Notes under the pieces: generated by a model | The model's database searches: none | Told to the model about the DNA's origin: nothing | Seen by the model: the letters and a program-made list of their open reading frames with translations, nothing else | In this document: positions 34,728 to 43,844 of the stretch, piece by piece | Position numbering within the stretch: position 1 is the stretch's first letter | Layout: each line of letters opens with the position of its first letter | Translations under genes and position numbers: made by a program | Assembly: GCF_026013525.1 (NCBI RefSeq) | Contig: NZ_JAPDRA010000002.1 | Coordinates: 310,001-374,000, forward strand | Length of the DNA stretch: 64,000 bases | Source: Sphingomonas canadensis | Lineage (GTDB): Bacteria; Pseudomonadota; Alphaproteobacteria; Sphingomonadales; Sphingomonadaceae | Reading direction: 5' to 3'

Positions 34728-36451
34728 TGCGCGCGTTCCCGCATAGGATGACAGCGTTGGCTGTCGCTTCGTTCCTGCTGGCCCCGCAGGCGCAGGCCCA
34801 GGTTCCGGCATCGCCCGGGGCCTGGGCCTCGTTCGACTGGTTCGAATATAGCGGGCGCGATCCGCACGATGCGGCCGGGCGGCCCGGGCAGGGAGAATAT
34901 GCCAATCCGGTGCTGCAGGGCTTCTACCCGGACCCCAGCGTGACGCGCGTTGGCGACGAGTTCTACCTGGTCAATTCCACCTTCGCCTGGTTCCCCGGCA
35001 TCCCCGTGTGGCACAGCCGCGATCTGGTCCACTGGACCCAGATCGGCAACGCGATCGATCGCAGCAGCCAGCTCGATTTCAAGAAGCTGGGCCTGTCGCG
35101 CGGGGTGTTCGCGCCCGCGATCAGCCACAAGGACGGCGTCTTCTACATCCTCAACACCTGCGTCGATTGCGGCGGGAACTTCGTGATCACCGCGCGCGAT
35201 CCGGCGGGGCCGTGGTCCGATCCCGTCTGGCTGCCGGATCTGGAGGGGGGCATCGATCCCTCGCTGTTCTTCGACGCGGACGGGCGCACCTGGATCGTCA
35301 ACAATGGCCCGCCGGAGGGAACGCCGCTCTACCAGGGGCATCGCGCGATCTGGATCCAGGAGTTCGACCTGGCGAAGCTGCGCACGATCGGCCCGCGCCA
35401 GATGCTGGTGAACGGCGGCGTCGACATCGCCACGAAGCCGATCTGGATCGAAGGGCCGCACATCTTCCGCAAGGACGGATGGTATTATCTGAGCTGCGCG
35501 GAGGGCGGCACCGCCGAGGGGCACAGCCAGGTGATCCTGCGGTCGAAGAGCGTGACCGGTCCCTATGTTCCCGGCCCGCGCAACCCGATCCTGACCCAGC
35601 GCGATCTGCCGCGCGACCGGGCGATGCCGATCACCTCGGCGGGGCACGCGCAACTGGTGACCACGCCCGCGGGCGATTGGTGGGCCACTTTCCTCGCGGT
35701 GCGGCCCTATGAGGGCGACCATTACAACACCGGGCGGGAGACGTTCCTGATGCCGGTGGAATGGGTGGACGGATGGCCGGTCATCACCCGGCCGGGGCAG
35801 GCCATCCCCTATTTCGCCGATCGCAAGGGGCTGCCCGCCGCGCCTACGCCAGCGGTGCCCGCCAGCGGCCCCTTCACGGTGCGCGACGAGTTCGATGGGG
35901 CTGCGCTGCCGCCCTATTGGATGATGATGCGCAACCCGCAGGGGAACTGGTTCCGCCTCGAAAGGGGCGCGCTTGTGCTCGACGTGCGGCCGGTGGGGCT
36001 GGCGGATTTCGGCAACCCCTCGTTCCTGGCGCGGCGCCAGCAGCATATGATGGCCAGTGCCGAGACCGAGGTGCGGCTGCACCCCCGCAAGGATGGCGAC
36101 AGCGCCGGGATCGCCGTGCTCCAGAACGACGAATATTGGTATTATCTGGCGGTCACGGCGCGCGGCGGCGGGCTCCAGGTCTCGGTACTCTCGCGCACCG
36201 GCGGGAAGCAGCCGCCCGGGCTGGCGCTCGGCGCGCCGCGCACGCTAGCCATTCCTGCGGGTGAGCCCGTCCGGCTGCGTATCGACAGCGACGGCGAGAG
36301 CTATCGCTTTGCCTACCTGGATGATCATGGGCAGAGAAACAAACCAAATTGGATTGGTCTGGGCAGCCTGGACGCCCGCCCGCTGAGTACCAAGTCCGCA
36401 GGCGGATTCGTGGGCGCGGTTTTTGGCGTGTTCGCGCGATCGGGCGAATAG
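34724..36451 (+). CDS. GH43 beta-xylosidase/alpha-L-arabinofuranosidase with C-terminal sandwich domain
   Basis: 575 residues with a signal peptide ending QAQAQ (about 26). The five-blade propeller carries the GH43 triad: base Asp in FYPDPSVTRV, Asp in GGIDPSLFFD and acid Glu in IWIEGPHIFRK. From about 380 a concanavalin-like domain begins (FTVRDEFDGAALPPYWMMMRNP), as in GH43 xylosidases. It probably trims xylosyl or arabinosyl units from xylo-oligosaccharides. The start overlaps the hal4 stop; a second ATG follows at 34727. Confidence 0.92.
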   Translation: MMRAFPHRMTALAVASFLLAPQAQAQVPASPGAWASFDWFEYSGRDPHDAAGRPGQGEYANPVLQGFYPDPSVTRVGDEFYLVNSTFAWFPGIPVWHSRDLVHWTQIGNAIDRSSQLDFKKLGLSRGVFAPAISHKDGVFYILNTCVDCGGNFVITARDPAGPWSDPVWLPDLEGGIDPSLFFDADGRTWIVNNGPPEGTPLYQGHRAIWIQEFDLAKLRTIGPRQMLVNGGVDIATKPIWIEGPHIFRKDGWYYLSCAEGGTAEGHSQVILRSKSVTGPYVPGPRNPILTQRDLPRDRAMPITSAGHAQLVTTPAGDWWATFLAVRPYEGDHYNTGRETFLMPVEWVDGWPVITRPGQAIPYFADRKGLPAAPTPAVPASGPFTVRDEFDGAALPPYWMMMRNPQGNWFRLERGALVLDVRPVGLADFGNPSFLARRQQHMMASAETEVRLHPRKDGDSAGIAVLQNDEYWYYLAVTARGGGLQVSVLSRTGGKQPPGLALGAPRTLAIPAGEPVRLRIDSDGESYRFAYLDDHGQRNKPNWIGLGSLDARPLSTKSAGGFVGAVFGVFARSGE

Positions 36452-36473
36452 GCCCGCGACAAGGGAGAGGAAC

Positions 36474-38357
36474 ATGAAGCGATCGATAGCCGCCGCGCCG
36501 CTGGCACTCGCCATAATGCTCGCCCTGCCGGCGCTGGCCGGCCAACCGCGCGCCGATGGCGGGCCGGTCAGCCCGATCCGCATGAACCAGACCGGGCTGG
36601 AGGCGGCAGGCCCCAAGCGCGCGATGCTAACGGACGAATCCGGCGATCCGATCGCCTGGGAACTGCGCGACGCGCGCGGGAAGCCGGTGCTGAGCGGCCG
36701 CACCATCGTATTCGGGCCGGATGCGCAGGCGGGCGAGAGCGTCCACATCATCGATTTCGGCGGATTCGCCACGCCGGGGACGGGCTATCGCCTGAAGGCC
36801 GGGGAGCGGCTGAGCCGGCCCTTCACCATCGCCTGCGGCGCGCGCGGGCGGCTGGCGCTCGACGCGCTGGCCTTCTTCTACCACCAGCGGGCGGGCGTGC
36901 CGATCGAGGCGCGGCTGGTGGGAGAGCGCTGGGCGCGCCCCGCCGGGCACGCGGGGGAGACCGCCGCCTGCTTCAGGGGCAAGGATATGCGCGGGCTGGA
37001 ATGGCCCGGCTGCTCCTATTCGCGGGAGCTGGCGGGCGGATGGTATGACGCGGGCGACCAGGGAAAATATGTCGTCAACGGCGGCATATCGGTGTGGACG
37101 CTGCTCAACGCCTATGAGCGCGGCCAGGCGCGGGGCGCGGCGCCCTTCGCCGACGGCAGCGCCGCGATCCCGGAGGCGGGAAACGGCGTCAACGACCTGC
37201 TCGACGAGGCGCGGTTCGAGCTGGAGTTCCTGCTGAAGATGCAGGTGCCGGAGGGGACGCGCGCCAGCGTGCCCGCGGGGCCGTTCAAGCCCGCGTCGCC
37301 GGGCCAGCCCGTCTGGATGACCACGCCGCCCGATTTCGCGACGATCGACGCTTCGGGGATGGCGCACCAGAAGGTGGCCGACCGCCACTGGACCGCATTG
37401 CCCACGCCGCCGCATCGCGACACGCAGGATCGGCTGCTGTATCCGCCTACCACCGCGGCGACGCTCAACCTGGCGGCGGTGACGGCCCAGTGCGCACGGA
37501 TCTGGCGCGGGATCGACGCGGCCTTCGCCGCACGGTGCCTGGCCGCGTCCGAGCGCGCCTGGGCGGCGGCGCTGCGCAACCCGGAAATCTATGCCACCAA
37601 TTCGTTCGACGGCAGCGGCGGCTATGGCGACAGCGACGTGTCGGACGAGTTCTTCTGGGCAGCAACCGAGCTCTACGCGACCACGGGCAAGCAGCTCTAT
37701 GGCGAGGTGGTCCGCAGATCGAAGCATTTCGCCGCGCCCGTGACCGAGCCCGGCTGGCCCCGCACCGCGCCGCTCGGCGCGATCACGCTGGCGACGGTGC
37801 CGTCCGGCTTGTCAGGGAAGGAGACGAAGCGGCTGCGCGCCGCGCTCTTTTCCGCCGCGGACGGCTGGCTGAAGGAGCGCGACGCGACCGGCTATCGCAT
37901 CCCCTTTGCCACCGCATCCTGGCCCTGGGGGTCCACCGCGTCGATCCTAAACCGCGCGATGATCCTTGGCGTCGCGGGCGACCTGACCGGGGAGAAGAAA
38001 TATCGCGATGGCGTGATCGACGCGATCGACTTCCTTCTCGGCCGCAACCCGTTGGACATATCGTTCGTCAGCGGCTTCGGTATCCGCGCGATGGCGAACC
38101 CGCACCACCGTTTCTGGGCGCCCTCGGCCGATGTTTCGCTGCCTCCGCCGCCGCCGGGCGTGCTTTCGGGCGGGCCGAACAACAGCAGCATGTCCGATCC
38201 GGTGGCGCAGAAGCTGAAGGGCAATTGCGCGCCGATGCGCTGCTGGGCCGACGACATCAGCGCCTATGCGCTGAACGAGGTGGCGATCAACTGGAACGCG
38301 CCGCTGGTGTGGGCCGCGGCATGGCTGGATGCGGAGGCTGCCGCGAAGCCGGAGTGA
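36474..38357 (+). CDS. GH9 endoglucanase-family glycoside hydrolase
   Basis: 627 residues with a signal peptide (to about 22, ALAGQ). An N-terminal Ig-like CelD_N domain starts IRMNQTGLEAAGPKRAMLTD. The (alpha/alpha)6 GH9 domain has the nucleophile/base motif GGWYDAGDQGKYVVNGG and the acid Glu in LNEVAINWNAPLVW. GH9 enzymes cut beta-1,4-glucan, mixed-linkage glucan or xyloglucan, so the locus may also process non-xylan hemicellulose. ATG 36474 chosen for GGGAGAGG upstream. Only 22 bp after GH43. Confidence 0.92.
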   Translation: MKRSIAAAPLALAIMLALPALAGQPRADGGPVSPIRMNQTGLEAAGPKRAMLTDESGDPIAWELRDARGKPVLSGRTIVFGPDAQAGESVHIIDFGGFATPGTGYRLKAGERLSRPFTIACGARGRLALDALAFFYHQRAGVPIEARLVGERWARPAGHAGETAACFRGKDMRGLEWPGCSYSRELAGGWYDAGDQGKYVVNGGISVWTLLNAYERGQARGAAPFADGSAAIPEAGNGVNDLLDEARFELEFLLKMQVPEGTRASVPAGPFKPASPGQPVWMTTPPDFATIDASGMAHQKVADRHWTALPTPPHRDTQDRLLYPPTTAATLNLAAVTAQCARIWRGIDAAFAARCLAASERAWAAALRNPEIYATNSFDGSGGYGDSDVSDEFFWAATELYATTGKQLYGEVVRRSKHFAAPVTEPGWPRTAPLGAITLATVPSGLSGKETKRLRAALFSAADGWLKERDATGYRIPFATASWPWGSTASILNRAMILGVAGDLTGEKKYRDGVIDAIDFLLGRNPLDISFVSGFGIRAMANPHHRFWAPSADVSLPPPPPGVLSGGPNNSSMSDPVAQKLKGNCAPMRCWADDISAYALNEVAINWNAPLVWAAAWLDAEAAAKPE

Positions 38358-38393
38358 CCCGCCGGCCGGGCGCGTAGCCGGCCGCCGCCCGCG

Positions 38394-38417
38394 CCCCTCC
38401 CGGAAAGCCGGAAGGGG
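38394..38417. terminator. Hairpin between convergent GH9 and GH3
   Basis: Arms CCCCTCCCGG (38394-38403) and CCGGAAGGGG (38408-38417) pair at nine of ten positions around AAAG. There is no T-run. It lies in the only gap between the two convergent units. Confidence 0.5.
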
Positions 38418-38432
38418 CGGGGCGCCGGGCGG

Positions 38433-40877
38433 TTACTCCACCGTCAGCGTGGTACTCTTCAGCGTCGCCGAATCCGCGCCGGCGGAGATGGTGAAGGTGC
38501 CGGGCTCCACCACGCGGCGCATGTCGACGTTGTAGAAGCTGAGATCGCGCGGATTTAGCGTGAAGCTCACCGTGCGCTTCTCGCCCGGCTGGAGCGTCAC
38601 GCGCTGGAAGCGCTTCAGCTCCTTCACCGGCCGCGTCACGCTGGCGTGATCGTCGCGGACGTAGAGCTGCACCACCTCGTCGCCCGCGCGGGCGCCGGTG
38701 TTGGTCACGTCCACCTTCACGGTCACGCTCTCGCTCACGCCGATCGTGGCGGAGGACAGCGCGGGCGCGGAGATGTCGAAGCTGGTGTAGCTGAGCCCGA
38801 AGCCGAAGGGGAACAGCGGCGAGGTTTCGGCGAACAGATAGCCGCGCCGCGCCGAGGGCTTGTAGTTGTAGAAGATCGGGAGTTGCCCCACGTCGCGCGC
38901 GATCGAAACGGGCAGCTTGCCGCCCGGATTATATCGGCCGAACAGCACATCGGCCATCGCGTTGCCGGTCTCCTGGCCCAGATACCATCCCTCGACGATC
39001 GCGGGGGCGTTCTCCGCCAGATAGTTGACCGACAGCGGGCGGCCGTTGAGCAGCACCACGACCACCGGCTTGCCCAGCGCCAGCAGCTCCTTGGCGAGCT
39101 GGTTCTGCGATCCGATCAGGTCGAGCGAGTTGCGGTCGCCCAGATGGTTGTCGGCCCATGCCTCGCGGCTGAGCTGCTCGTTGTCGCCCAGCACCAGCAC
39201 GATCGTGTCGGCGCCCTTGGCCATCTCGACCGCCTCGGCACGCAGCTTGTCGTTGGTCGCGTCATCGACCAGCTCGACCTCGTCGGCGGCCCAGACGCGG
39301 CTCTTGGTCAGGCGCACGCCCTCGGCGAAATCGACCTGGAACTTGCCCTTGCCCTCGGCCTGGAGCCCTTCGAGCACGCTCACCACATGCGTGGGGATAT
39401 CGCTGTATCCGCCGATCGGCGTGTCCTTGGCATGGGTGCCGATCACCGCCAGCCGCTTGATCTTGCCCGCGTCGAGCGGGAGCAGGCCGTTGCTGTTCTT
39501 CAGCAGCACCACCGATTCACGGGCCGCCTCGCGGGCCAGCGCCACGGCGTCGGGCGTCTCGGTCTTCTTCGCCGCCGCCTTCTCGTCGACATAGGGATTC
39601 TCGAACAGGCCGGCGAGGAACTTCATCTTCAGGATGCGGCGCACCGCGATGTCGATCTGGTCCTCGGATACCTTGCCCGAACGGACGAGCGCGGGGAGCG
39701 TGTTATAGGCCTCGCCGTCCGGGGTCTCGAAATCGACGCCGGTATCGATCGCGCGCTGCGCGGCCTCCTCGATGGTCCCGAACATCTTGTGGCGGGTGTT
39801 GAGCTCGCGGATCGCGAAATAGTCGCTCAGCACCACGCCCTTGAACCCCCATTCGCCGCGCAGCACGTCGTGGATCAGCCATTTGTTGGCGTGGCTGGGG
39901 AGGCCGTCGATCTCGTTGTACGACGGCATGACGCTCATCACCGGCAGCTCGGTCACGGCGCGTTCGAAGGGCGGGAAGAACACCTCGCGCAGCGTGCGCT
40001 CGGTCACGTTCGCCGGGCCGATGTTGGTGCCGCTCTCCGGCTGGCCGTGGCCGGTCATGTGCTTGAGCGTGACGAACACCTTGTCCTTGGCCAGCGGCAG
40101 CGTGGCGCCCTGGAACCCGCGGATCGCGGCCAGGCCCATCTCGCCGACCAGATAGGGGTCCTCGCCATAGGTCTCCTCGATGCGGCCCCAGCGCGGATCA
40201 CGCGCCACGTCCACCACCGGGGCCAGCGCCAGATTGGCGCCCACCGCCCGCATCTCGCGCGAGGCGACCGAGAAGACGCGCTCCAGCAGCGAGGGGTTCC
40301 AACTGCTGGCGAGCGCGATCGATTGCGGAAAGCTGGTGCGGCCCGGCGCGACATAGCCGTGCAGCGCCTCCTCATGCATGAACATCGGGATGCCCAGGCG
40401 GGTCTTCTCCACCGCCCATTTCTGCGCGGCGTTGATGTAGCGCGCGGTATCGGCGGGGCCGCGGTTGACGGTGCCCGCCGCGGCGCCTGCGGCCGGCCCC
40501 TGGGTGATCGCGCGGCGGTCATAGGGGCGGGCGATCTGGCCCACGCCGTTGGGGAAGTTCCGCGACGCCTTCGCCGCATCGAACTCGCCGTCGGGCGACT
40601 GGATCTTCTCCTTCTCCAGCCATACCGCCACCATCTGCGCGACCTTCTCCTCCAGCGTCATGCGCTTGAGCAGGTCCTCGACGCGCAGGTCGACCGGCTG
40701 GGATGCGTCCTTGTAGAGCGGCTGGCCGGGGGTGGCGCGGGCGTCGGCCTTCGCACTCTGTGCCTGGAGCGCGGGCGCGATCATGGGGGACAGCGCGATC
40801 GCGGCAACCGCGGCAAGCGCAGCGATACGGATGCGGGCGGCGGATGCCCCCGGCTGGCGGCGACCGGACACGTCCAT
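38433..40877 (-). CDS. GH3 beta-xylosidase/beta-glucosidase
   Basis: 814 residues, exported (hydrophobic leader about 18-40, ending LQAQS). TIM-barrel with KHMTGHGQPESG and the nucleophile Asp in GVVLSDYFAI, then the alpha/beta sandwich (LPLDAGKIKRLAVIGTHA) and a C-terminal FnIII-like domain (VTVKVDVTNTGARAGDEVVQLYV). It releases terminal xylose or glucose from oligosaccharides. Start ATG 40877 with GAGGAAAT upstream. A TAGCGCTA operator lies between it and the divergent lacI-type gene. Confidence 0.93.
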   Translation of the reverse strand: MDVSGRRQPGASAARIRIAALAAVAAIALSPMIAPALQAQSAKADARATPGQPLYKDASQPVDLRVEDLLKRMTLEEKVAQMVAVWLEKEKIQSPDGEFDAAKASRNFPNGVGQIARPYDRRAITQGPAAGAAAGTVNRGPADTARYINAAQKWAVEKTRLGIPMFMHEEALHGYVAPGRTSFPQSIALASSWNPSLLERVFSVASREMRAVGANLALAPVVDVARDPRWGRIEETYGEDPYLVGEMGLAAIRGFQGATLPLAKDKVFVTLKHMTGHGQPESGTNIGPANVTERTLREVFFPPFERAVTELPVMSVMPSYNEIDGLPSHANKWLIHDVLRGEWGFKGVVLSDYFAIRELNTRHKMFGTIEEAAQRAIDTGVDFETPDGEAYNTLPALVRSGKVSEDQIDIAVRRILKMKFLAGLFENPYVDEKAAAKKTETPDAVALAREAARESVVLLKNSNGLLPLDAGKIKRLAVIGTHAKDTPIGGYSDIPTHVVSVLEGLQAEGKGKFQVDFAEGVRLTKSRVWAADEVELVDDATNDKLRAEAVEMAKGADTIVLVLGDNEQLSREAWADNHLGDRNSLDLIGSQNQLAKELLALGKPVVVVLLNGRPLSVNYLAENAPAIVEGWYLGQETGNAMADVLFGRYNPGGKLPVSIARDVGQLPIFYNYKPSARRGYLFAETSPLFPFGFGLSYTSFDISAPALSSATIGVSESVTVKVDVTNTGARAGDEVVQLYVRDDHASVTRPVKELKRFQRVTLQPGEKRTVSFTLNPRDLSFYNVDMRRVVEPGTFTISAGADSATLKSTTLTVE

Positions 40878-40920
40878 CGATTTCCTCTCCTCGGCTCGCG
40901 GCGCGGGGCGCCGTTCTTAT

Positions 40921-40932
40921 GGTAGCGCTATC
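40921..40932. promoter_or_regulatory. LacI-type operator between GH3 and the LacI gene
   Basis: GGTAGCGCTATC with the intact core TAGCGCTA, 44 bp upstream of the GH3 start and 110 bp upstream of the regulator start. It fits both target control and autoregulation. Confidence 0.83.
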
Positions 40933-41042
40933 AGTTATAGAGGCGGCGCTTCGCGGCGGTCAACCGAGACTGCGCGCGATCGTGCGCGGCAACGCAATTG
41001 CAATCTGGCGGGGCGACTTATATGCACCCGCGCGGAGGGCCG

Positions 41043-42134
41043 ATGAGCAGACCCAGCCGGAGGAGCCGGGGTAGCGTTACCGTTCAGGACGTCGCACGCG
41101 CCGCAGGCGTGTCCGCGATGACGGTTTCGCGCGTGGTGAACGGCGGCACCAACGTCCGCGCGACGACCCGCGCCGCCGTCCTCGAAGCGATCGAGCGTCT
41201 CAACTATTCGCCCAACAGCGCCGCGCGCAGCCTGGCCGCGGGCGAGGCGATGCGGATCGGCCTGCTCTATTCGAACCCGTCCGACGCCTATCTCTCGCAA
41301 TTCCTGATCGGCGCGCTGGCCGCCGCGCGCCGCGCCGGATGCCATCTGGTGCTGGAGGCGTGCGAGAGCGAGCGATCGGACGAGCAGGCGGAAGCCACCC
41401 GCCGCTTCGCCGCCACCGATGTGGAGGGCGTGATCCTGCCGTGCCCGCTGGCGGAGGCGGCGCCCGTGCAGGCCGAGCTGCTGTCGGCCGATATCCCCGC
41501 GGTTTCGGTGGCGATCGGAGTGCCGCCGGCCGGATCGCTCAACGTGCGGATCGACGATTACGGCGCGGCGGCGGCGATGACCCGCTATCTGCTGGGGCTG
41601 GGCCACCGCCGCATCGGCTTCATCCGCGGCAACCCGAACCAGAGTGCCAGCCTGGAGCGTTATCGCGGCTTCTGCGCGGCGCTGGAGGAGGCCGGGCTCG
41701 ACGTGGCCGACATGCCGGTGGAGCAGGGTTACTTCACCTTTCGATCCGGCATCATCGCCACCGAACGGCTGCTCGACCGGGGCGATCCGCCGACGGCGAT
41801 CTTCGCCTGCAACGACGATATGGCCGCCGCCGCCGTGGGCGTGGCGCACCGCCGCGGGATGAACGTGCCGCAGGACCTGTCGATCGTCGGCTTCGACGAT
41901 ACCCAGCTCGCCACCACCGTCTGGCCCGAGCTGACCACCATCCGCCAGCCGACCGCCGCGATGGCGGAGACCGCGCTGAACCTGCTGCTCGCCCATCTGC
42001 GCGCGCTGCGTTCTGGCGAGACGCCCCGGTTCGAGGAGCAGGTGCTGGATTACGAGCTGGTGGTGCGCGAATCCTCCGGGCCGCCTCCGGCAGTCGTCTC
42101 CGAACCCTCGCGGAGCCGCGGACGCCGCGCCTGA
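41043..42134 (+). CDS. LacI-family regulator of the xylan/xylose locus
   Basis: 363 residues. The N-terminal helix-turn-helix VTVQDVARAAGVSAMTVSRVVNGG and hinge helix LNYSPNSAARSLAAG are canonical, followed by the periplasmic-binding-protein-like sugar domain (IGLLYSNPSDAYLSQFLIGAL, GLGHRRIGFIRGN, FACNDDMAAAAVGVAHRRGMNVPQDLSIVGFDDT). The hinge Leu/Ala motif suits minor-groove insertion at a central CpG, matching TAGCGCTA operators. Start ATG 41043 with GGAGGG upstream. It is the only LacI protein in the window and sits in the middle of the operators. Confidence 0.92.
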   Translation: MSRPSRRSRGSVTVQDVARAAGVSAMTVSRVVNGGTNVRATTRAAVLEAIERLNYSPNSAARSLAAGEAMRIGLLYSNPSDAYLSQFLIGALAAARRAGCHLVLEACESERSDEQAEATRRFAATDVEGVILPCPLAEAAPVQAELLSADIPAVSVAIGVPPAGSLNVRIDDYGAAAAMTRYLLGLGHRRIGFIRGNPNQSASLERYRGFCAALEEAGLDVADMPVEQGYFTFRSGIIATERLLDRGDPPTAIFACNDDMAAAAVGVAHRRGMNVPQDLSIVGFDDTQLATTVWPELTTIRQPTAAMAETALNLLLAHLRALRSGETPRFEEQVLDYELVVRESSGPPPAVVSEPSRSRGRRA

Positions 42135-42198
42135 TCCTGCGCCGGGGCGCCTTCGCGGGCGCTTCCGGCGCTTGCTTTTCATCCGTAATGGGGCCACC

Positions 42199-42210
42199 GT
42201 TACCGCTAAC
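42199..42210. promoter_or_regulatory. Variant LacI-type operator before MFS transporter
   Basis: GTTACCGCTAAC differs from GTTAGCGCTAAC at one base. It is 45 bp upstream of the transporter start codon. Confidence 0.62.
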
Positions 42211-42255
42211 AGTCCCGCAGATTCCACGCGGACTGAGGGAGAGGGGTTCCAAGGG

Positions 42256-43671
42256 ATGAATGCATCGGCGGAGAGGACGAACATCGGCCTCGTCTTTGCC
42301 ATCGTCGCGGTGGCGACGATCGGCGGGTTGCTTTTCGGATATGACAGCGGTGCCGTGAACGGCACGCAGCCGGGCCTGATCGCCGCCTTCGGGCTCGACG
42401 ACAAGGGGCTGGGCTTCACGGTCGGGTCGCTGCTGATCGGCTGCGTGGTCGGCGCGTCGCTGGCGGGCGTACTCGCCGATGCGATGGGCCGCCGTGCCGT
42501 GATGCGGCTGGCCGCCGTGCTGTTCCTCGGCGGCGCGCTGGTCCAGGGCTTCGCGCACGATCACACGCTGTTCGTGATCGCCCGGATCATCGGCGGCATG
42601 GCGGTGGGCGCCGCATCGGTGCTGTCGCCCGCCTACATCTCCGAGGTCGCGCCCGCCAGCATCCGCGGCCGCATGACCACGGTGCAGCAGGTGATGATCA
42701 TCACCGGCCTGACCGCGGCGTTCCTTGCCAACTATTACGTCACCTCGGTCGCCGGCGTTTCGACCAACAAGATCTGGTTCGATATCGAGGCCTGGCGCTG
42801 GATGTACCTGCTCCAGGCGGTGCCGGCGGCGGTGTTCCTGATCGCGCTGTTCTTCATCCCCGAAAGCCCGCGCTACCTGGTGTCGAAGGGGCGGAACGAG
42901 GAAGCCAATTCGGTCCTGACCAACCTGTTCGGCGCGGGCGCGGCTTCCGCCAAGGTCGCCGAGATTCAGGCGAGCTTTTCCAACGATCACCGCCCGCGCC
43001 TCAGCGACGTACTCACGCCCGCGGGCGGCCGGGGCTTCCTGGGCGTCCGTTCGATCGTGTGGGTGGGCATCATGCTGGCGGTGTTCCAGCAACTCGTCGG
43101 CATCAACGTGATCTTCTATTACGGCGCGACGCTATGGCAGGCGGCCGGCTTCTCCGAGCAGGATTCGCTGATCATCAACATCGTGTCGGGCGCGGTTTCG
43201 ATCGCTGCCTGTTTCGTGACGATCGCGGTGATCGATCGCATCGGCCGCAAGCCGTTGCTGCTGATCGGCTCGGTCGGCATGGCGTTGTCGCTGTTCGCGA
43301 TGGTCTATGCGTTCAGCCAGGGCGGGCTGGTCGACGGCAAGCTCATGCTGCCGGACGATTCGGGCAAGATCGCGGTTTGGGCGGCCAACATCTATGTGAT
43401 CTTCTTCAACGTCAGTTGGGGTCCGGTGATGTGGGTGATGCTGGGCGAGATGTTCCCGAACCAGATCCGCGGCTCGGCGCTCGCGGTGGCGGGGTTCTTC
43501 CAGTGGGCCGCGAACTATGCGATCGCCCAGGCCTTCCCGATCATGCTCACCACGATCGGCCTTGCCGCCAGCTACAGCTTCTACGGCGTCTGCGCCGTGA
43601 TCAGCTTCTTCCTGGTCGTCCGGTTCATCCATGAGACCAAGGGCAAGGAACTGGAGGCGATGGAGGGCTGA
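42256..43671 (+). CDS. MFS sugar:proton symporter (XylE-like sugar porter)
   Basis: 471 residues, 12 predicted helices. Sugar-porter signatures: GGLLFGYDSGAVNG, AMGRRAVMR, PESPRYLVSKGR, FQQLVGINVIFYYG, DRIGRKPLLLIG and the closing FIHETKGKELEAMEG. It probably imports xylose or a related monosaccharide across the inner membrane. Start ATG 42256 with AAGGG close upstream. Preceded by a variant operator of the LacI regulon. The pentonate dehydratase follows after an intergenic palindrome. Confidence 0.92.
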   Translation: MNASAERTNIGLVFAIVAVATIGGLLFGYDSGAVNGTQPGLIAAFGLDDKGLGFTVGSLLIGCVVGASLAGVLADAMGRRAVMRLAAVLFLGGALVQGFAHDHTLFVIARIIGGMAVGAASVLSPAYISEVAPASIRGRMTTVQQVMIITGLTAAFLANYYVTSVAGVSTNKIWFDIEAWRWMYLLQAVPAAVFLIALFFIPESPRYLVSKGRNEEANSVLTNLFGAGAASAKVAEIQASFSNDHRPRLSDVLTPAGGRGFLGVRSIVWVGIMLAVFQQLVGINVIFYYGATLWQAAGFSEQDSLIINIVSGAVSIAACFVTIAVIDRIGRKPLLLIGSVGMALSLFAMVYAFSQGGLVDGKLMLPDDSGKIAVWAANIYVIFFNVSWGPVMWVMLGEMFPNQIRGSALAVAGFFQWAANYAIAQAFPIMLTTIGLAASYSFYGVCAVISFFLVVRFIHETKGKELEAMEG

Positions 43672-43681
43672 CGTCCCAAAT

Positions 43682-43824
43682 CCTCCCCGAGTTTTGCTCG
43701 GGGAGGGGGACCGCGCCCGAAGGGCGTGGTGGCGGGGGCGCCGCGTAAGCGGCGGTATCCCGCCGCCGCCCCTCCACCATTCGCTGCGCGAATGGTCCCC
43801 CTCCCCGAGACAAGCTCGGGGAGG
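43682..43824. repeat. Composite intergenic palindromic element
   Basis: Two outer hairpins CCTCCCCGAG/CTCGGGGAGG (43682-43706 and 43800-43824) bracket inner inverted repeats, including CCATTCG/CGAATGG. The whole 143-bp unit is itself nearly symmetrical. Same general type as 49716-49845 and 2236-2333. Confidence 0.85.
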
Positions 43825-43844
43825 AATTTGTTTGGAGCCGTGCC

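Noticed and set aside
38646-40925. 759-codon plus-strand frame opposite GH3
   Set aside because: Antisense shadow of a GH3 gene with intact catalytic motifs.
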